From positions 1-53,196 of the forward strand of contig JAEVEX010000067.1 in assembly GCA_016842085.1 (NCBI GenBank): a stretch of DNA of 53,196 nt, given 5' to 3'. Each line of letters starts with the position of its first letter. Position 1 is the first letter of the stretch. Under the pieces are notes generated by a model that saw nothing but the letters and a program-made list of their open reading frames with translations, was not told the DNA's origin and searched no databases. The stretch comes from Candidatus Thermoflexus tengchongensis. Lineage in GTDB: Bacteria; Chloroflexota; Anaerolineae; Thermoflexales; Thermoflexaceae. Positions 17,151 through 24,728 of this stretch are shown here, one piece after another. The position numbers were made by a program, and so were the translations under genes.

Positions 17151-18739
17151 CGCTGGAGGGAGGGGATCCGCTCCTCTTTCGCCGCCACATCCCGGAGGGG
17201 CACGCCCTCCGGGCAGTGCAGCGCCTGGCATAACGCCTGGAGGATTTCCTGAGCGCTATCCCGATCCCCGGCGAGATCCCGCCGTCGGGCTTCCTGCAGC
17301 TGTTCCCAGAAGCGTCGGCCCTCCGGATCCTCCGGCTCCCGCATGAAATCGGCGACGATCCCCTCCCGCACCGCCTGCCGCCAGTCTGGAAGCCAGGCGT
17401 TCAGGAAATACGCGGAGGGATCATAGGCTCGCTGGTAAGCCCGAAGCGCCTCATAGAAAGCGATGGTGAACCGCAGATCGGCGATCTGCGCCGGATCGAC
17501 GGGCGATGCCTGCAGACGCTGAAGCCATTGTGCTTCCAGGGTTCGGATATCTTGATGATAGACAGCCCGGAGGGCATGGTCAAGGACCTCCCGGTCCGAT
17601 TCCCCCAGATGGCGTTCCATTGCCTGGAGGAAAGCCCGGAAGCGGGACCATCCGCCTTCCCGCACCAGCTCCTCCACGAAAGCGCCCGCTTCGAGGTAGC
17701 CGATCTCGTGGGGATGCGCGTAGAAATCCTCCACCAGGTGTTCCAGCGGGATCCATCCCCCCATATGGAGGAGCGCGGCGGCCCGCTGGGTCAGCGGCTC
17801 CGGGCGGTAGTGTCCGCCGGCGACGAAAACGGCCAGGCCTTCAAGGATGAAGGAGGGAAGGTGGGCCAGGCAATCCTCGCGCGCCAGCCATGCGCAGGTC
17901 ATCCGATGGGTGAGCTCATGGCGCAGGATCGTGGGAACATCCGCTGGCAGGCGATCCGATAGCGGGTCGGTCAGGATCAGGCTGTCTCCCACCGTGAACC
18001 CGCCGTGCCCGAGCAGCCGGGGGATCCACACGATATGGGTCGGAAGCCGCGTGGGAAGGCCCAGTCGGGCCCGGACCATCGCTTCCGCTTCATCGGCCCA
18101 TCGCATCCGTTGCAGCAGCCCGGCCCCGGTCGCCGTGCCCGTCAGGTAATGATGGATACAACACCGGCTCTCCGCCTGCGCCCACCGGGCCTGCCGCTCC
18201 GCCTCCGGAAGCTGCTCCCGCGGGCGCAGGAAGACGGTGCGGGTGATCCGATCGCCGATCGGGAGGGCTTCCTCGCCCGGTTGAGCCACTGCAATCAGGG
18301 ACAGTGGGCCGGAAAATGAGGCCTCCCAGATCCAGGTCCAGGTCGTGGTATGGGAAGCTCCCGGGGGCAGCTCCGGGAGGAGCGCTTCCGCCAGGATCTC
18401 CTCCGTCCCCGAATTCACCCGTCGGATCTCCACCCGGCCCGAGACCATGGAGACCGGGGCGGTGTTCCGAACCTGGACCTCGAAGCTCAGGCGATCGCCT
18501 TCATAGAGCGGTCCGTCCGGGTGAAGGCGGAATGCCTCGATGGTCAGCGCCCGCTTCGGTGCCGGGCTCAAGACCGCGGGAGGAGGGGAGGGCGACGGCG
18601 TGGGGAGCGTCAGGGCGGACGGCTGGGAAGAGGGCGGTTCCGGCAGTGAGCTTCCGTTTCCCGGGAAGCCTGCCCGCGCCGTAAGCCAGAGTGCCATCAA
18701 CACTCCGCCAATCACTACCCACCGGTGGATTCGGGACAT
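17147..18739 (-). CDS. Secreted or anchored gluzincin metalloprotease
   Basis: The 530-residue protein has an N-terminal hydrophobic segment (residues 6-24) and a Ser/Pro-rich linker to about 60. A CARDB-like beta domain (about 65-170: EGDRLSFEVQVRNTAP) precedes the peptidase domain. The zinc site is HELTH (H274, E275, H278) with the third ligand E300 in FILEGLAVFVAGG, the gluzincin arrangement. The C-terminal half is helical. It probably acts outside the membrane on protein substrates. The start follows CCGGAGCGG. It is translationally coupled to the PP2C-like/propeller gene downstream. Confidence 0.8.
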   Translation of the reverse strand: MSRIHRWVVIGGVLMALWLTARAGFPGNGSSLPEPPSSQPSALTLPTPSPSPPPAVLSPAPKRALTIEAFRLHPDGPLYEGDRLSFEVQVRNTAPVSMVSGRVEIRRVNSGTEEILAEALLPELPPGASHTTTWTWIWEASFSGPLSLIAVAQPGEEALPIGDRITRTVFLRPREQLPEAERQARWAQAESRCCIHHYLTGTATGAGLLQRMRWADEAEAMVRARLGLPTRLPTHIVWIPRLLGHGGFTVGDSLILTDPLSDRLPADVPTILRHELTHRMTCAWLAREDCLAHLPSFILEGLAVFVAGGHYRPEPLTQRAAALLHMGGWIPLEHLVEDFYAHPHEIGYLEAGAFVEELVREGGWSRFRAFLQAMERHLGESDREVLDHALRAVYHQDIRTLEAQWLQRLQASPVDPAQIADLRFTIAFYEALRAYQRAYDPSAYFLNAWLPDWRQAVREGIVADFMREPEDPEGRRFWEQLQEARRRDLAGDRDSAQEILQALCQALHCPEGVPLRDVAAKEERIPSLQR

Positions 18740-18976
18740 CGTCCGCTCCGGATCCGTTCGAGCCCGGGCTTATGGATCCGGGCCCGGTTGAGAAGGAGAG
18801 ATGCGTCCCCCAGTATAAGGGGGAGGGCCATCCTGTCTCCCGGAATGGGAGCCCAGGGACGGATATCCGGTTTTCGCTGGCTTTGAAGCGGCCCCACCTC
18901 GAAAGCTCCAGGAAGGGGCCAGCGGCCTTATTCTATCTGGAAAAACCGGCAGGCCCGACCCCAATCGACCCAAAAT

Positions 18977-19005
18977 TTGACAGACCCTGGAGTCGCTCCT
19001 ATGAT
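18977..19005 (+). promoter_or_regulatory. Promoter of the cysteine biosynthesis operon
   Basis: TTGACA (18977-18982), a 17-base spacer and TATGAT (19000-19005) make a near-consensus sigma-70 type promoter. Transcription would begin near 19012, leaving about 370 bases of untranslated leader before cysM. Between the divergent protease gene (18740) and this promoter nothing else was recognised. Confidence 0.82.
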
Positions 19006-19077
19006 TCATACAAAACGCCGATGGAGTCGAGCGAAAAGATGTCGCACTCCGTGACCCATATCCACTGCATCTGTCCT

Positions 19078-19250
19078 GGGCGGGGGCGTTAGCGCCACCC
19101 GCCCGGGGTGAAGGCCGAACCCCGGCCTTTCTTCCCGCCTGACCGAGGGACCAACCGATCGGTGGGTGGCCAACGCCCCCGCGCCCCAAGGGGTGCTGAG
19201 GCTGCTGGCCGTTTCCAGCCCGCCGCGTCGCGTTGGTCCCTTTTATTTTC
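19078..19250 (+). promoter_or_regulatory. Structured leader / candidate attenuator before cysM
   Basis: Several helices compete in this stretch. GGGGGCGTT (19082-19090) pairs with AACGCCCCC (19172-19180). CCAACGC (19170-19176) pairs with GCGTTGG (19230-19236). GGGACCAAC (19147-19155) pairs with GTTGGTCCC (19232-19240), which is followed directly by TTTTATTTT. The last stem plus T-run looks like an intrinsic terminator, and the other two would prevent or compete with it. I could not match the conserved core of a known SAM, T-box, TPP or cobalamin leader. Control by cysteine or sulfur status is plausible from the genes downstream but is inference. Confidence 0.5.
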
Positions 19251-19381
19251 ATGGCTTACGCCGTTGGGCTCGAATTCTAAGGAAGCGGGATGACCCTTCC
19301 TGTGGTCCTTCGGATCGCGGGGGAAAGGGGAGGGGGAGCCCAGAGGCCAGGTGGACCCAGCCCTTCAGAGAGGAGCAGGTT

Positions 19382-20323
19382 ATGTTGAAGACCATCCCGA
19401 GGATGCGGACGGAGGCGGCGAAGGATGTGTTCGAGCTGATCGGCAACACGCCTCTGCTCCGGTTTCGGAAGCTCACCGCGCCGTTCGCGCCGGTGGAGAT
19501 CTACGCGAAGGCGGAATGGTATAACCCGGGCGGGTCCGTGAAGGATCGCCCCGCCCGGGAGATCATCCTGACGGCGGAACGGGAAGGTCGGCTGTATCCC
19601 GGCAAGGTCATCCTGGATGCGACCTCCGGGAACATGGGGATCGCCTATGCCATGCTGGGGGCCGCCCGGGGGTATCGGGTGACCCTGTGCATCCCGGCCA
19701 ACGCCAGCCCGGAACGGCTGCGGATCCTGAGGGCTTACGGTGCGGAGCTGATCCTCACGGATCCGCTGGAGGGGACGGATGGAGCCATCCTGGAGGCCCG
19801 CCGCCGGTATGAGGCCGAACCCGAGCGCTACTTCTATGCGGATCAATACAACAACCCGGCCAACTGGAGGGCCCATTACCGGACCACCGGGCCGGAGATC
19901 TGGGAGCAGACCGGGGGCCGGATCACCCACTTCGTTGCCGGCCTGGGGACCAGCGGGACGATGATGGGGGTCGGTCGCTATCTGAAAGAACGGAACCCGG
20001 CGATCCGCCTGATCGGCGTGCAGCCGGATGGGCCCTTCCATGGCCTGGAGGGCCTCAAGCATATGGAGACCGCGATCCGCCCCGGGATCTATGATCCGGA
20101 TTTGCTGGATGAGATCGTCACCATCTCCACCGAGGAGGCCTATGCGATGGCCCGGCGCCTGGCTCGCGAGGAGGGGCTCTTTGTGGGGATCTCGGCAGGC
20201 GCGGCGATGGCGGCTGCCCTGAAGGTCGCTGCCCGTCTGCGGGAAGGCGTGGTGGTGACGATCTTCCCGGATGCCGGATACAAGTATTTGAGCGAGAGCT
20301 TCTGGTTCGAAGAGGATACATAA
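19382..20323 (+). CDS. cysM: Cysteine synthase, CysM type
   Basis: This 313-residue fold-type II PLP enzyme has its Schiff-base Lys at K54 in PGGSVKDRPA. The substrate loop is TSGNMG (81-86) and the phosphate-binding loop is GLGTSGT (187-193). The neighbours mec and cysO identify it with the CysM that, in actinobacteria, adds sulfur from CysO-thiocarboxylate to O-phosphoserine. A DxGYKYLSE C-terminus is also typical. The frame is open for 72 codons further upstream, through the leader; ATG 19382 after GAGAGGAGC starts the domain. It is the first gene of a six-gene operon. Confidence 0.87.
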   Translation: MLKTIPRMRTEAAKDVFELIGNTPLLRFRKLTAPFAPVEIYAKAEWYNPGGSVKDRPAREIILTAEREGRLYPGKVILDATSGNMGIAYAMLGAARGYRVTLCIPANASPERLRILRAYGAELILTDPLEGTDGAILEARRRYEAEPERYFYADQYNNPANWRAHYRTTGPEIWEQTGGRITHFVAGLGTSGTMMGVGRYLKERNPAIRLIGVQPDGPFHGLEGLKHMETAIRPGIYDPDLLDEIVTISTEEAYAMARRLAREEGLFVGISAGAAMAAALKVAARLREGVVVTIFPDAGYKYLSESFWFEEDT

Positions 20324-20342
20324 CCCGCAGGAGCCATGTCCG

Positions 20343-20774
20343 ATGATTCTGCGGTTGCGTCAGGCGCATCAGGATCAGATCCGGGCTCACGTGGAAGGAG
20401 GCTACCCGGCCGAGGCGTGCGGGATCTTCCTCGGCCGTGAGGTCGATGGCGTCAGGATCGTGGAGCGGCTCCGGCTGGTGGATAACCGGTGGGCGGATCC
20501 AGAGGAGCAGACCCACCGGTTCCTCATCCCGCCGGAGGAAGTCCTGGCGGCCGAACGGGAAGCCGTTGCCGAGGGCATGGAGATCCTGGGCTTCTTCCAT
20601 TCCCATCCGGATCACCCGGCCCGGCCTTCGAATTTCGACCGGGAGCACGCCTGGCCCTGGTATGCCTATCTCATCGTCTCGGTCGAGAACGGCCGGGCAA
20701 CCGACTGGCGCGTATGGGAGCTGAGGGAAGATCGCTCGGCGTTCATCGAGCGAACCCTTGAGGTCGTGCCCTGA
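20343..20774 (+). CDS. mec: Mec-type JAMM metallopeptidase
   Basis: The 143-residue protein is an M67 zinc peptidase. E24 and the JAMM motif H86-S-H88-x7-S96-x2-D99 (HSHPDHPARPSNFD) are all present. In Mycobacterium tuberculosis, Mec removes cysteine from the CysO-cysteine adduct after CysM has made it. Here it may also trim the 12 extra residues after the CysO diglycine. It starts 19 bases after cysM and reads in the same operon. Confidence 0.9.
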   Translation: MILRLRQAHQDQIRAHVEGGYPAEACGIFLGREVDGVRIVERLRLVDNRWADPEEQTHRFLIPPEEVLAAEREAVAEGMEILGFFHSHPDHPARPSNFDREHAWPWYAYLIVSVENGRATDWRVWELREDRSAFIERTLEVVP

Positions 20775-20883
20775 AGGCCAGCCTCAGGGCGGTTTTCCGG
20801 GAAGAGCGATCTTTCATCTTCCCGGTCCGCGCCTGAGGGCGCAGGTCCTGTTCTCATCTCAATCCGTGCGGAGGTGGAACCCG

Positions 20884-21195
20884 ATGGCCGTTCAGATCCT
20901 GATCCCGACCCCGCTGCGGGTCTACACCCGGGGGGAGAAGGTGGTCACCGTGGAGGCGGGGACCGTGGGGGAGGCCCTGCGGGCCCTGACGGAGCGTTTC
21001 CCGGAACTCAGGCGACATCTCTTCAACGAAGAGGGCCGTCTGCGCTCTTTTGTGAACCTTTACCTGGGCGATGAGGACGTCCGATATCTTCAAGGGGAGG
21101 AAACCCCCATTCCGGACGGGCAGACGTTGAGCATTGTGCCTTCGATTGCGGGAGGTGGGCGATGGTCGAGCGGAAGGTGGATCACACGGCGCTGA
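20884..21195 (+). CDS. cysO: CysO/ThiS-family sulfur carrier with C-terminal extension
   Basis: The 103-residue protein has a beta-grasp fold pattern (VQILIPTPLRVYTRGEKVV through LSIVPSIAGG). The functional diglycine is at residues 90-91. Mature CysO normally ends at GG and is thiocarboxylated there, but this frame continues for 12 residues (GRWSSGRWITRR). The extension must be removed before activation, most likely by Mec. The start follows GGAGGT. The last 34 bases overlap the next gene, and the GGA-GGT diglycine codons also form that gene's Shine-Dalgarno sequence. Confidence 0.85.
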   Translation: MAVQILIPTPLRVYTRGEKVVTVEAGTVGEALRALTERFPELRRHLFNEEGRLRSFVNLYLGDEDVRYLQGEETPIPDGQTLSIVPSIAGGGRWSSGRWITRR

Positions 21196-21626
21196 AGTTC
21201 AACCAGGCTTCCATCATCACCCTGAACCTTCTGGGATGGATCCTGAACCAGCCGGCGCTGGTGGCCCTGGTGGCCCTGGTGATGCTGGTGGGGACGGCCG
21301 TGCCGGGGGCGGCGCTGTTCCAGCAGATTTACTTCCGGGTCCTCAAGCCGCGGGGCTGGCTGCGGCCCCGGGTGCTGACCGATAACCCGGAGCCTCACCG
21401 TTTCGCCCAGGGGCTTGGGGGGACCGTCCTGGCGGCTGGGGCGATCGCGCTCTTCCTGGGGTATCCCGTGATCGGCTGGGCGCTGACCTGGGTGGTGATC
21501 GTCCTGGCTGCTCTGAACCTGTTCTTCGGCTTCTGCGCCGGCTGCTTTGTTTATTACCAGCTGAGCCGCCTGGGCGTCCCCGGCTTCACCGTCCGGCCCA
21601 TTGAGCGCCGGGAGGTGGAGGGATGA
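21162..21626 (+). CDS. DUF4395 membrane protein
   Basis: The 154-residue protein starts HTALKFNQASIITL and has three or four hydrophobic helices. It includes a CAGC pair in FFGFCAGCFVYYQ near residue 130. This pattern fits DUF4395, a family commonly found beside thioredoxins and rhodaneses in sulfur or redox operons. It overlaps cysO by 34 bases and the thioredoxin gene by four. A role in moving reductant or sulfur across the membrane is possible but unproven. Confidence 0.75.
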   Translation: MVERKVDHTALKFNQASIITLNLLGWILNQPALVALVALVMLVGTAVPGAALFQQIYFRVLKPRGWLRPRVLTDNPEPHRFAQGLGGTVLAAGAIALFLGYPVIGWALTWVVIVLAALNLFFGFCAGCFVYYQLSRLGVPGFTVRPIERREVEG

Positions 21627-22042
21627 TCGAGCGCCTCCTTCTCGCGGCGGGGATTTTGCTGGCGCTCTGGGCCGGCTGGTGCCTGATCGCCTGCGCGCAA
21701 CGCCGGCTGGCGCGGCCGCGGGCTGCCGACCTGGAAGGCCCGCTGACGCTGCTCTATTTCTACACGCCGGCCTGCGGGCCCTGCCGGCTGGTTCAGGCGC
21801 CGATTCTGGAGACCCTGGCGGCGGAGTGGAAGGAGGCGGTGAAGGTGCGGCCGGTCGATGTGACCGCAGACCCGGAGGCAGCGGCGCGTTACCGGGTGTG
21901 GACGGTGCCCACCACGATGTGGGTGGATGCCTCCGGGACCGTGCGGGTGGTGAACAACGGGGTAGTTCCGGCGGAGGTCCTCCGCCGGCAATGGCGCCAG
22001 CTTCAACGAGAGCGGACGATCCGGGAGCTGCATGCGGCGTAA
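21623..22042 (+). CDS. Membrane-anchored thioredoxin
   Basis: The 139-residue protein has one N-terminal membrane helix (residues 4-24) and a thioredoxin domain. The active site is C51-G-P-C54 in YTPACGPCRL. The cis-Pro lies in VWTVPTTMWV, about 42 residues later. The anchor predicts an extracytoplasmic or membrane-surface domain. It starts by ATGA overlap with the DUF4395 gene and probably acts with it, perhaps reducing persulfides or disulfides formed during sulfur transfer to CysO. Confidence 0.85.
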   Translation: MIERLLLAAGILLALWAGWCLIACAQRRLARPRAADLEGPLTLLYFYTPACGPCRLVQAPILETLAAEWKEAVKVRPVDVTADPEAAARYRVWTVPTTMWVDASGTVRVVNNGVVPAEVLRRQWRQLQRERTIRELHAA

Positions 22043-22098
22043 GCCCTATCGGGATTCGCCGCGCTCAAGCCCTGCCTGAACTTTTCCGGGAGGTCAGG

Positions 22099-23256
22099 AT
22101 GTTGAACCTGAACGAAGTCTTCCTGACGAATGAGGAAATCCGCCGATACAGCCGGCACCTCCTGATGCCGGAGGTCGGCCTGACCGGCCAGAAGAAGCTC
22201 AAGGCTGCCAGCGTGCTCATCATCGGCGCCGGCGGCCTCGGCTCCCCCGCGGCCCTTTACCTGGCTGCCGCCGGAGTGGGGCGCATCGGCCTGGTGGACT
22301 TCGATGTGGTGGACGAGAGCAACCTGCAGCGCCAGATCCTGCATGGCACATCGTGGGTGGGGAAGCCCAAGCTGGCCTCGGCGAAGGCGCGCCTGCTGGA
22401 CCTCAACCCGGACATCACGGTGGAAACCCACGAGACGGTGTTGACCAGCGCCAACGCCCTGGAGATCCTGAAGGATTACGACGTCATCATCGACGGCACG
22501 GACAACTTCCCCACCCGCTATCTGGTCAATGACGCCTGTGTGTTCCTGGGCAAGCCCCTGGTCTATGGCAGCATCTTCCGGTTCGAAGGGCAGGCCACCG
22601 TCTTCGACGCGCGGGTGGGGCCGTGCTACCGCTGTCTCTATCCGGAGCCCCCACCTCCCGGCCTGGTGCCCTCCTGCGCCGAGGGCGGGGTCTTCGGCGT
22701 GCTGCCGGGGGTGATCGGGGCCATCCAGGCCACCGAGGCCATCAAGCTGATCATCGGCCAGGGCGAACCGCTGATCGGGCGCCTGCTGCTTTACGATGCC
22801 CTGAGCATGCGATTCCGGGAGCTCAAGCTGCGCAAGAACCCGGCCTGCCCCGTCTGCGGCGAAAACCCGACCATCCGCGAGCTGATCGACTACGAGGCCT
22901 TCTGTGGCGTGCCCATCTACGAGCATGAGGTGCGCACGGAATTCGACATCGCGCCCCGCGAGCTGAAGGCCATGCTGGAGCGGGATGGCCAGGGGATCGT
23001 GCTGCTGGATGTGCGGGAGCCCCACGAGTGGGAGATCTGCCGCCTGGAAGGGGCGCTGCTGATCCCGTTGCGGGAGCTGCCCGAGCGGCTCCACCAGCTG
23101 GATCCCACGCGGGAATATGTGGTGTATTGCAAGACGGGAGCGCGCAGCGCCCAGGCGGCCCGGATCATGCAGGCGGCCGGTCTGCGGGTGCGGAATCTGC
23201 GCGGAGGCATCAACGCCTGGTCGCGGGAAGTTGACCCCAGCGTGCCCCTGTATTAA
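22099..23256 (+). CDS. moeZ: MoeZ-type adenylyl/sulfurtransferase (ThiF-rhodanese)
   Basis: The 385-residue protein has a ThiF/E1-like domain (1-250) and a rhodanese domain (about 280-385). ATP is bound by GAGGLGS (43-49). D135 and N136 are in GTDNFPTRY. The conserved Cys is C193 in LVPSCAEGG. A structural zinc site is C176/C179 and C250/C253. The rhodanese persulfide Cys is C344 in YCKTGARS. In this pathway MoeZ adenylates the CysO diglycine and adds sulfur to form the thiocarboxylate. It closes the operon. The start follows GGGAGGTCAGG. Confidence 0.9.
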   Translation: MLNLNEVFLTNEEIRRYSRHLLMPEVGLTGQKKLKAASVLIIGAGGLGSPAALYLAAAGVGRIGLVDFDVVDESNLQRQILHGTSWVGKPKLASAKARLLDLNPDITVETHETVLTSANALEILKDYDVIIDGTDNFPTRYLVNDACVFLGKPLVYGSIFRFEGQATVFDARVGPCYRCLYPEPPPPGLVPSCAEGGVFGVLPGVIGAIQATEAIKLIIGQGEPLIGRLLLYDALSMRFRELKLRKNPACPVCGENPTIRELIDYEAFCGVPIYEHEVRTEFDIAPRELKAMLERDGQGIVLLDVREPHEWEICRLEGALLIPLRELPERLHQLDPTREYVVYCKTGARSAQAARIMQAAGLRVRNLRGGINAWSREVDPSVPLY

Positions 23257-23324
23257 AATGGGGAGCAATAAGCAGGGGCAGGCATTTCACTCTTCGCCGA
23301 TAGAGAAGCGCGCACCCCCTAAGG

Positions 23325-23366
23325 GCCGGGGGCCCGGCGAAACTTGCCGGGCCCCCGGCTGTTTGA
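23325..23366 (+). terminator. Strong hairpin after moeZ
   Basis: GCCGGGGGCCCGGC (23325-23338) and its reverse complement (23346-23359) form a 14-pair stem with loop GAAACTT. A short TGTTTG follows. It lies between the end of the cysteine operon and the convergent toxin gene and could stop transcription from both sides. Confidence 0.7.
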
Positions 23367-23424
23367 AGGGGATGAGATGGACGCAGCGGGGGATTGGGGA
23401 GCGATCGATGCGCGTGAACCTTTC

Positions 23425-23853
23425 TCATCGCACTCCTTCGTTTCCAGAGGCGTCAGGGGCTTGCGCCTGTATCACCGACAGAGCTCGCTCCCGCTGTTCC
23501 ACGTCCCAGGTCACCAGGGGCACCCTCAGCAGGACGGCGGTGGCTACATACACTGCATCCACCCCCCGCAGACGCAGCCGCGTGGCCAGAAGCGCTGCTT
23601 CACCGCCCAGCCTTTCATCCACGGGGGTCAAACGCAGGGTGGGAAAGGCCAGCAACATGCCCGCGGCCCGCCGGCCCAGCGCCGCATCGCCCGTGCGCCG
23701 GGCAATGGCTCCACCGACCTCCGCCAGCAGGATGACTGGTGCGATAAGGAGTGCTCCTTCTCGCAGGCGCGCCTCCAACCATCGACGGCTCACTGCGTGA
23801 TGCCCATCGGCAGGCACCAGGGCGCTGACCCATACGCTGGCATCAACCACCAT
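23425..23853 (-). CDS. PIN-domain toxin (VapC-like)
   Basis: The 142-residue protein has the PIN ribonuclease acidic residues: D4 in MVVDAS, the Glu in LLAEVGG near residue 46, the Asp in GVDAVYVA near 98, and a C-terminal TWD near 116. These bind Mg or Mn. VapC toxins cut tRNA or rRNA when not bound by antitoxin. The gene starts one base after the antitoxin stop, the usual order for this toxin-antitoxin type. The target RNA is unknown. Confidence 0.85.
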   Translation of the reverse strand: MVVDASVWVSALVPADGHHAVSRRWLEARLREGALLIAPVILLAEVGGAIARRTGDAALGRRAAGMLLAFPTLRLTPVDERLGGEAALLATRLRLRGVDAVYVATAVLLRVPLVTWDVEQRERALSVIQAQAPDASGNEGVR

Positions 23854-23854
23854 C

Positions 23855-24124
23855 TCAGAGCTCCCTCCGCGCTTCCCGGACTGCCTCTACCGCGGACACG
23901 CCTTCGGGCCACTTTTTGCCGATTTCCGCGGCCAGCTGATCCAGGCTGCGCATCACCTGCCGTACCCTTTTCGCTTCCACCCGCTGCTCTGCCGGCACGA
24001 CGGGCGAAATGCGCGCCACCACGCGGCCACGGTATGTGACCAGATACTCTTTCTGTCCTTCCCGTACGTCCCGCAAGATGCGGCTGAGCTGTCCTTTGAG
24101 TTCGCGCACGCTGACAGAGGGCAT
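23855..24124 (-). CDS. Phd/YefM-type antitoxin
   Basis: The 89-residue protein begins MPSVSVRELKGQLSRILRDV, the dimerisation/DNA-binding pattern of Phd/YefM antitoxins. It continues with EYLVTYRGRVVARISPV. The C-terminal half, with EIGKKWPEG, would wrap the PIN toxin. ATG 24124 is chosen because GGAGGAA lies seven bases upstream; the frame is open further 5'. It precedes the toxin gene by one base. Confidence 0.82.
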   Translation of the reverse strand: MPSVSVRELKGQLSRILRDVREGQKEYLVTYRGRVVARISPVVPAEQRVEAKRVRQVMRSLDQLAAEIGKKWPEGVSAVEAVREARREL

Positions 24125-24139
24125 GCCTTCCTCCGGCAT

Positions 24140-24165
24140 AAATGTGGCTACATTTGTGACCACAT
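24140..24165 (-). promoter_or_regulatory. Candidate operator of the toxin-antitoxin operon
   Basis: AAATGT and ACATTT (24140-24155) form an inverted repeat with a four-base spacer. ATGTGG (24142-24147) pairs at longer range with CCACAT (24160-24165). The cluster lies 15-40 bases upstream of the antitoxin start, where the antitoxin would be expected to bind and repress its own operon. Confidence 0.5.
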
Positions 24166-24272
24166 GATATGCCATCCCTCCGCCTTGCGCAAGATCCCCC
24201 ATCCGTTGCGCCAGGGGCCTCCCTGCACGGCCTGATCGAGCTCCCCCCGAAGGAGGGGGCAGGATGCAGAAT

Positions 24273-24692
24273 TCATCTTTCTTCCTCCATCAGTTCGATG
24301 GTGTGGGTGAGCTCGGCCACGCCGCGCACGGTGGCGCTGACCGAGCAGTATTTCTCCTCCGAGAGCCGGACCGCGTCCTCGACGGCCTTTGGGGAGAGAC
24401 CGCGCCCGCGCACCCGATAGATCACGTGGATGCGCCGGAAGGCCCATGGGGGATCCGGGTCCTGTTCCCCCTGCACCCGGACCTCCAGGCCCGTGACCTG
24501 CTGCCGCTTCTTTTCCAGGATGTCCAGCACATCGAACGCCGAGCACGCCCCCAGGGCGATCAGCAGGAGCTCCGCCGGCTTCATCCCCACGCTGTCCTCC
24601 GGCCCGGTGCCGGAGATCACCACGCTGTGCCGCGTGCTGTCGATCCCCACGAACTGGCGCTTCTCCAGCCACTTGATCTGCACCTCGGCCAT
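24273..24692 (-). CDS. OsmC family protein
   Basis: The 139-residue protein has the OsmC/YhfA fold pattern: GMKPAELLLIALGACSAFDVLDIL with the first redox Cys (C50), and EKYCSVSATV with the second (C115). Many OsmC proteins reduce organic hydroperoxides, although YhfA-like members have unknown substrates. The start is near GGAGGGAAATGG. It reads in the same direction as the downstream toxin-antitoxin pair but is 150 bases away from it. Confidence 0.85.
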   Translation of the reverse strand: MAEVQIKWLEKRQFVGIDSTRHSVVISGTGPEDSVGMKPAELLLIALGACSAFDVLDILEKKRQQVTGLEVRVQGEQDPDPPWAFRRIHVIYRVRGRGLSPKAVEDAVRLSEEKYCSVSATVRGVAELTHTIELMEEER

Positions 24693-24728
24693 GGCGATCC
24701 ATTTCCCTCCTCTCGTGTTCTCAGCGAA

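Noticed and set aside
19012-19381. A T-box or SAM riboswitch before cysM
   Set aside because: The stretch GGGTGGCCAACGC only loosely resembles the T-box AGGGTGGNACCGCG element, no specifier stem was found, and the SAM core (GAGGGA with GGCAACC) is incomplete. It is kept as an unclassified leader.
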